Translations under genes and position numbers: made by a program
The notes under the pieces: model-generated
The model's database searches: none
What the model was told of the DNA's origin: nothing
Seen by the model: the letters and a program-made list of their open reading frames with translations, nothing else
Shown: piece by piece, positions 7,295 to 10,537 of the stretch
Layout of the letters: each line of letters starts with the position of its first letter
Numbering within the stretch: position 1 is the first letter of the stretch
From: JAWOGN01 sp046496815
GTDB taxonomy: Bacteria; Desulfobacterota; DSM-4660; Desulfatiglandales; Desulfatiglandaceae
Direction of reading: 5' to 3'
NCBI GenBank assembly: GCA_046496815.1
Contig: JAWOGN010000171.1
Coordinates: 1-10,537 of the forward strand
DNA: 10,537 nt

Positions 7295-7359
7295 GGTATT
7301 GACTCTCTGTGTTTATCGGGAACCCTCGCTTAAATCCGAACGGGCTTTTTTCGAACGGT

Positions 7360-8589
7360 TCAACCATTTTTTTCTTTGGCATGGGTGCGCATTTTTTCAT
7401 TGGCCCTTCGGATGGTATCGCTCAACACATCGATATCCACCGGCTTTTCCAGGTAGGCAAAGGCGCCCGATTCCATGCACCGCTTTCTGTCCTCGTCCGT
7501 GCCGTGCCCGGTAAGAACGACCACTTCAATCTCAGGATGCTCGGTTTTCACCCGTTTCAGCACTTCCATGCCGTCGATTCCGGGCATTCTTAAATCCAGA
7601 AGCATGACTTCCGGTTCGTCCTCACGCACCAGCGCCAGGGCGCTTTCACCGTCAAAGGCTGCCGCAGAACCGATGTCCCGCATACCCAGCCGCTCGGAGA
7701 GGGTTTGAACAAATTCCCGTTCGTCATCCACGAGCAAAACTTTTGAGGGAATCTGGGAGTCGTATTTCCGATAGGTTTCGCTCTTTTCGGTCGCGGGTTT
7801 TGTACACACCTCAATTTTGGCGAAAGTTCCGACGGTCTTGACCACGGTTTTGAGCTCTTCTTCCAGACGCTCCAGCATGAGGACGGGCCTGTCGATCGTC
7901 AAGACGGCTTTTTCTCCGGTCACTGCGACGTCAACCACATGGCCTTCACCCGCGAGCTTCGCTTCGATCCGGGCCGCCGTCAAAAAATCACGGGCGGCCT
8001 TTCGGGAGCTCTCGGAAACTTGAAGGGCCTCTGCGGTCAGGCTCCTTTCGACCAGGGCCACCGCTTCCCGGGTATCGATTTTATTCGTAGGCAACACGAT
8101 ATCATAAAGGCCCGGGTCCCACGGGTCCGGGCTTACATTGAATTCTCCAGTCCACAAAGCCTGACGGCGATCCTGCGCATTGATAAGGTCGGCGGCCTCG
8201 GTCTCACTGATGCCGCGCAGCCGCGAAGCGGCCGCAATGCGATAGGCCATGTCTGCAATCAGGCAAATCCGCAGAACGTGTCGAATGAATCGGGGCACAA
8301 GATGGGCTGCGAAGCCATGCAGCAACCATCGCCTCCGCTGTAAACGCTCCGCCAGGGCCAGTTTCAACCATGTGAGGGAGCGTTCCCGTTCACGGGTGAA
8401 GGGGTTGAAGATCGATGTTTTGGCTGAAAAGGAACGTTTCAGCGTGTCGGGGGGAAGGGCGGACAAGTCCGCCGCTCGATCGATGATCATTTCGTCATTG
8501 ACGCGCTCATAGCCCGTTTCAAGGACAAACTTTTCCACAAACTCGTCTTCACGGCAGAATGACCCGCTGAAAACAGAGACAACGCTCAT
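7360..8589 (-). CDS. Cytidylate-kinase-like / BON-like / receiver fusion protein with degenerate P-loop
   Basis: This 409-residue protein has three parts. Residues 1-185 are a cytidylate-kinase-like domain related to the neighbouring 269-residue protein: matching start (SGSFCREDEFVEKF against SRGSYSKGKEVAEKV), HGFAAHLVPRFIRHVLRI, an Arg-rich lid region (QDRRQALW) and DPGLYDIVLPT near 158. The Gly-Lys of the nucleotide-binding loop is replaced by acidic residues, so classical NTP binding is doubtful. Residues about 195-265 resemble a BON-like module. Residues 283-400 are a full receiver: D288/D289, phospho-acceptor D332 in MLLDLRMPGIDG, T360 and K382. This is a receiver with an N-terminal pseudo-kinase as likely effector. 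AAGGAGAGG precedes the ATG, and the gene starts 27 nt after the related upstream gene. I know of no characterised protein of this architecture. The BON-like call is tentative. Confidence 0.88.
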   Translation of the reverse strand: MSVVSVFSGSFCREDEFVEKFVLETGYERVNDEMIIDRAADLSALPPDTLKRSFSAKTSIFNPFTRERERSLTWLKLALAERLQRRRWLLHGFAAHLVPRFIRHVLRICLIADMAYRIAAASRLRGISETEAADLINAQDRRQALWTGEFNVSPDPWDPGLYDIVLPTNKIDTREAVALVERSLTAEALQVSESSRKAARDFLTAARIEAKLAGEGHVVDVAVTGEKAVLTIDRPVLMLERLEEELKTVVKTVGTFAKIEVCTKPATEKSETYRKYDSQIPSKVLLVDDEREFVQTLSERLGMRDIGSAAAFDGESALALVREDEPEVMLLDLRMPGIDGMEVLKRVKTEHPEIEVVVLTGHGTDEDRKRCMESGAFAYLEKPVDIDVLSDTIRRANEKMRTHAKEKNG

Positions 8590-8616
8590 GGACTGTCCTC
8601 TCCTTTGCCGCTCAGG

Positions 8617-9426
8617 TTAATCGCCATAAGGCGTCACCCTCGAAAGCGTGATGGTCGTCTTTTTGACTCCGGACAGCCGTCCGACAATGCCGAGGATGTC
8701 TTCTTTGAGTTGCTGCTGGATCGCCGGAGAGGCATGGGTTTGGACGAACACATGTCCGTCATCGGCCTGAACCTCCATATCATACTGGATGTCCATGAGA
8801 GCGGCCTTTACTTCAGCGGCCAAGGCCAAATCATGGATGCTCTTTAAGGACTCGGGGGTGGTGGCGAATTGCTTGAACCCGGCGGTCCGGCAGATCAGTT
8901 CAACGGCGTCATCAATGGTAAGCTCCCGGATGTGAATAACCAGGTCATAAAGACATGGGTCCCGGGTATCGATGCCGTAAAGTTCTCTGCTCCAGCGCCG
9001 CCGCTCTTCATCGTCTTTTTTGATAATCGACAAGGCTTCGCTGCGGCTGATGTTCTCCCGCTCCATTTCAAGCTGAACGCGATCTTCGAGGCGTGCCAGG
9101 ATCCGAACCTTCAGCACATAAGAAATCCCGCTGACAAAAAAGTGACCGGCGAGCCCATGGTAGACGACATTGTCCTCGCTCAAGTGCTTCAGGACGGCGG
9201 CCCGGATATAGGCAATATATCGCTCCTTGCTCTGTTTCAATCCCTTCAAAATGGACGGGGCGTCGTGGATGGCCCGAACGAGTTTAATTTCAGGAATGTT
9301 GAATTCTTTGGAGGTCTCCAGCAGAACATCCCGGGAGATACACGCATAGCCCAGTTTCCCGGCCACTTTCTCGGCGACCTCCTTTCCCTTGCTGTATGAT
9401 CCTCTTGATATGGTAATGATTGCCAT
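8617..9426 (-). CDS. Cytidylate-kinase-like family protein with C-terminal BON-like module
   Basis: This 269-residue cytosolic protein resembles the cytidylate kinase-like family (P-loop NMP kinases). It begins at once with a nucleotide-binding strand and loop, ITISRGSYSKGKEVAEKVA; G9 to K15 fits GxxxxGK, although the usual Ser/Thr after the Lys is Glu. VVYHGLAGHFF (87-97), the Arg-rich lid DDEERRRWSRELYG (138-151) and DPCLYDLVIH (156-165) are typical family stretches. Residues about 195-262 (LALAAEVKAAL to TTITL) look like a BON-like alpha/beta module, also seen in the next gene. A near-perfect AAGGAGG sits 5 nt before the ATG. Whether it phosphorylates CMP is unknown; many members of this family have no demonstrated substrate. 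Its place at the head of a phosphorelay cluster suggests a regulatory role. Confidence 0.88.
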   Translation of the reverse strand: MAIITISRGSYSKGKEVAEKVAGKLGYACISRDVLLETSKEFNIPEIKLVRAIHDAPSILKGLKQSKERYIAYIRAAVLKHLSEDNVVYHGLAGHFFVSGISYVLKVRILARLEDRVQLEMERENISRSEALSIIKKDDEERRRWSRELYGIDTRDPCLYDLVIHIRELTIDDAVELICRTAGFKQFATTPESLKSIHDLALAAEVKAALMDIQYDMEVQADDGHVFVQTHASPAIQQQLKEDILGIVGRLSGVKKTTITLSRVTPYGD

Positions 9427-9439
9427 ATAAACCTCCTTC

Positions 9440-9565
9440 TCACGCAGTTGTTCTGAAGCGCAGCGGACAATAGTCTCCTAAAAATTCGTCACGCCGCTGT
9501 TGGCCGCAGTCCAGGCCCTCTTCGATTGGCACGATATTTTTGGTTACAGTGCCGCAGCGCGGCAT
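9440..9565 (-). CDS. Possible 41-residue Cys-containing small ORF
   Basis: An ATG at 9565 (or GTG at 9568) opens 41 codons ending in TGA at 9440, just before the AAGGAGG of the kinase-like gene. The product starts MPRCGTVTKN and contains DCG and DYCP, so it has three cysteines and a mixed, protein-like composition. The frame is open upstream to a TGA with no further good start. Against it: I see no Shine-Dalgarno sequence, and the codons right after the ATG form a GC-rich hairpin. It could be a real small protein, a leader peptide, a remnant, or chance. The function is unknown. Confidence 0.25.
   Translation of the reverse strand: MPRCGTVTKNIVPIEEGLDCGQQRRDEFLGDYCPLRFRTTA
9550..9564. repeat. 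GC-rich hairpin in the gap before the kinase-like genes
   Basis: TGCCGC and GCGGCA form perfect 6-bp arms around a 3-nt loop. On the minus strand no T-run follows, so it is not a standard terminator. It may stabilise the mRNA end after the PEP-synthase-like gene or be an operator. The rest of the gap (9427-9666) shows no clear promoter: I found no good -35/-10 pair or sigma54 element reading leftward. Confidence 0.45.
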
Positions 9566-9666
9566 CACATAGCTTTTTACGAATTCATCGACTGATGGAC
9601 GCGCGAGATATTTTGCGCTTATTCATAAGGCGTGTTCTCGCGAAGCCGTCACCCCTGCAAAAAATC

Positions 9667-10537
9667 CTACCCGGACAAACCGGCGATCCCGCTTTTCATT
9701 TTGTTTCGATAGTGGGCCACCATGGCATCGTTGGACATGACCATGTCCAACTGACGCGTATGCATGATGAGAAACCCCAGAATTCTGAGCCGATTTTGCA
9801 TGACCTCCATCGAATAATCTTCAAAACGGGCCGTCAGCACATCCTCGGTGACCGAGATATTGAAGCCCTGCTCTTCCAATACCTCACCGATCAAATTCAC
9901 CCTGCGATGTTTCCTGAAGTCGTCAGCGGCCCCGCCCTTAAAGCGAAAAATAATGTAGTTCTCCGGAACCCGTTCACCCACGTAGCTCTCTACGGTTGCG
10001 AAATGGAAACCGAATCGCGAAGTCAGGCTGCAATAGTTCTTGGCAATCATGAAATAATTGCGCTCCCCGTAACGGGATTGCAGACCGGGCAAAAGGTCCG
10101 TGTTGCGGGTGGCCTCAAACATGACGGATAAAAACCCCTTGCCGTCAAGGGGAGGCGGACCTTCCCAGGGTACCAGGGTGATTCCTTCCCATAGGGCCAG
10201 CATGGGGATGGAAAGAATATTGTCCAGGGCGACATGACGGCCTTCGACCTCCTCCCGGAACCCGTCATCCAGATTCAGCACCCACCATTTCATGGGCACC
10301 TCCACAAGGAGTTGTTTGCTGGAGCGTTGAGGAAATTCGTTTTCCCGCCCGAACTGAAACATTTCCCTTACCGCACTTTCATGGCAGTACCGGAGGATAT
10401 CATGAAAGGTTCGGCAGGATTCGGGCCTGAAGTCGGCGGAGTCGGCATCGAGTAAGGTCAGGGGCAGGATGTGCCCCGATACGTCCTTCAGTGTTTTATA
10501 AACGGGCGTGCCGTCCATCAACGGTCCGGGTTTGCGA
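9667..10537 (-). CDS. PEP/pyruvate-binding (PEP-synthase-like) protein, C-terminal part; 5' end beyond the window
   Basis: About 289 residues are visible, and the frame is open through the right edge (R-K-P-G-P precedes a TTG and ATG near 10521), so the gene is truncated by the window, not started here. The stretches HDILRYCHESAVREMF, VPMKWWVLNLDDGFREEVEG, ERNYFMIAKNYCSLTSRFGF and IIFRFKGGAADDFRKHRR match what I remember of the C-terminus of PEP/pyruvate-binding domain proteins common in Desulfobacterota, which have an N-terminal PPDK-type ATP-binding region. That catalytic part is outside the window. In such proteins ATP-dependent phosphoryl transfer to a histidine and pyruvate is expected, but this branch may be regulatory. 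It ends 240 nt before the kinase-like gene on the same strand. The family call rests on memory, not a search. Confidence 0.72.
   Translation of the reverse strand, partial: RKPGPLMDGTPVYKTLKDVSGHILPLTLLDADSADFRPESCRTFHDILRYCHESAVREMFQFGRENEFPQRSSKQLLVEVPMKWWVLNLDDGFREEVEGRHVALDNILSIPMLALWEGITLVPWEGPPPLDGKGFLSVMFEATRNTDLLPGLQSRYGERNYFMIAKNYCSLTSRFGFHFATVESYVGERVPENYIIFRFKGGAADDFRKHRRVNLIGEVLEEQGFNISVTEDVLTARFEDYSMEVMQNRLRILGFLIMHTRQLDMVMSNDAMVAHYRNKMKSGIAGLSG

Noticed and set aside
9520..9550. TTGGCACG on the plus strand resembling a sigma54 -24 element
   Set aside because: It points rightward, away from all genes here, and the GC of a -12 element is missing at the required distance.
9655..9685. 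Possible intrinsic terminator at the end of the PEP-synthase-like gene
   Set aside because: On the minus strand CCGG-5 nt-CCGG precedes a T-run, but the stem is only 4 bp and several nt separate it from the T-run, so it is too weak to call.
9526..10131. 201-residue plus-strand open frame
   Set aside because: It lies antisense to the PEP-synthase-like C-terminus, which has recognisable family motifs; the plus-strand product does not.
1..10537. CRISPR arrays, tRNA or rRNA genes, insertion sequences
   Set aside because: I saw no regularly spaced repeats, tRNA-like cloverleaf, rRNA-like sequence, transposase gene or flanking terminal repeats.

Overview
This window probably comes from a sulfate-reducer-type bacterium of the Desulfobacterota (Desulfobacterales-like). 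The evidence is a moderately GC-rich sequence, a TAXI-type TRAP transporter, a PEP-synthase-like protein, cytidylate-kinase-like proteins and several stand-alone receiver proteins packed together. This assignment comes from remembered family distributions, not from a search. Every convincing gene lies on the minus strand, so transcription runs from high to low coordinates and genes are described in that order.

Upstream part (10537 to 7360): the locus enters with the C-terminal part of a PEP/pyruvate-binding, PEP-synthase-like protein. A 240-nt gap follows, holding a GC-rich hairpin and a doubtful 41-codon ORF. Next come two related proteins with a cytidylate-kinase-like domain followed by a BON-like alpha/beta module. 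The first keeps a Walker A-like loop. The second has lost it and carries a C-terminal receiver (REC) domain.

Middle part (7294 to 3392): a membrane histidine kinase with a large Cache-like extracytoplasmic sensor overlaps a REC-only protein by 29 nt. After these come a soluble histidine-kinase-like protein that keeps the phospho-accepting H-box but has lost recognisable ATP-binding motifs, and two more REC-only proteins that look like paralogs. With the fused receiver, that makes four receivers, and none has a DNA-binding or other classical output domain. This looks like a multi-step phosphorelay (kinase, receiver, phosphotransfer protein, receiver) that may act on, or through, the kinase-like and PEP-synthase-like proteins.

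Downstream part (3391 to 1): a 295-nt intergenic region holds a sigma70-like promoter, three GGATTT repeats directly upstream of it, and two abutting inverted repeats near the start of a roughly 210-nt leader. It precedes a TAXI-family TRAP substrate-binding protein and a fused TRAP permease, 19 nt apart. The permease runs off the left edge of the window. It is the largest gene here and was read by direct translation; it is open from 2057 to base 1 with no frameshift.

Inference: the signalling genes and transporter may form one functional unit, in which a Cache-sensed ligand or the transported carboxylate is coupled to a phosphorelay that targets nucleotide-kinase-like proteins. The strongest candidates for something undescribed are the kinase-like/BON-like/REC fusion and the HK-like protein without ATPase motifs.
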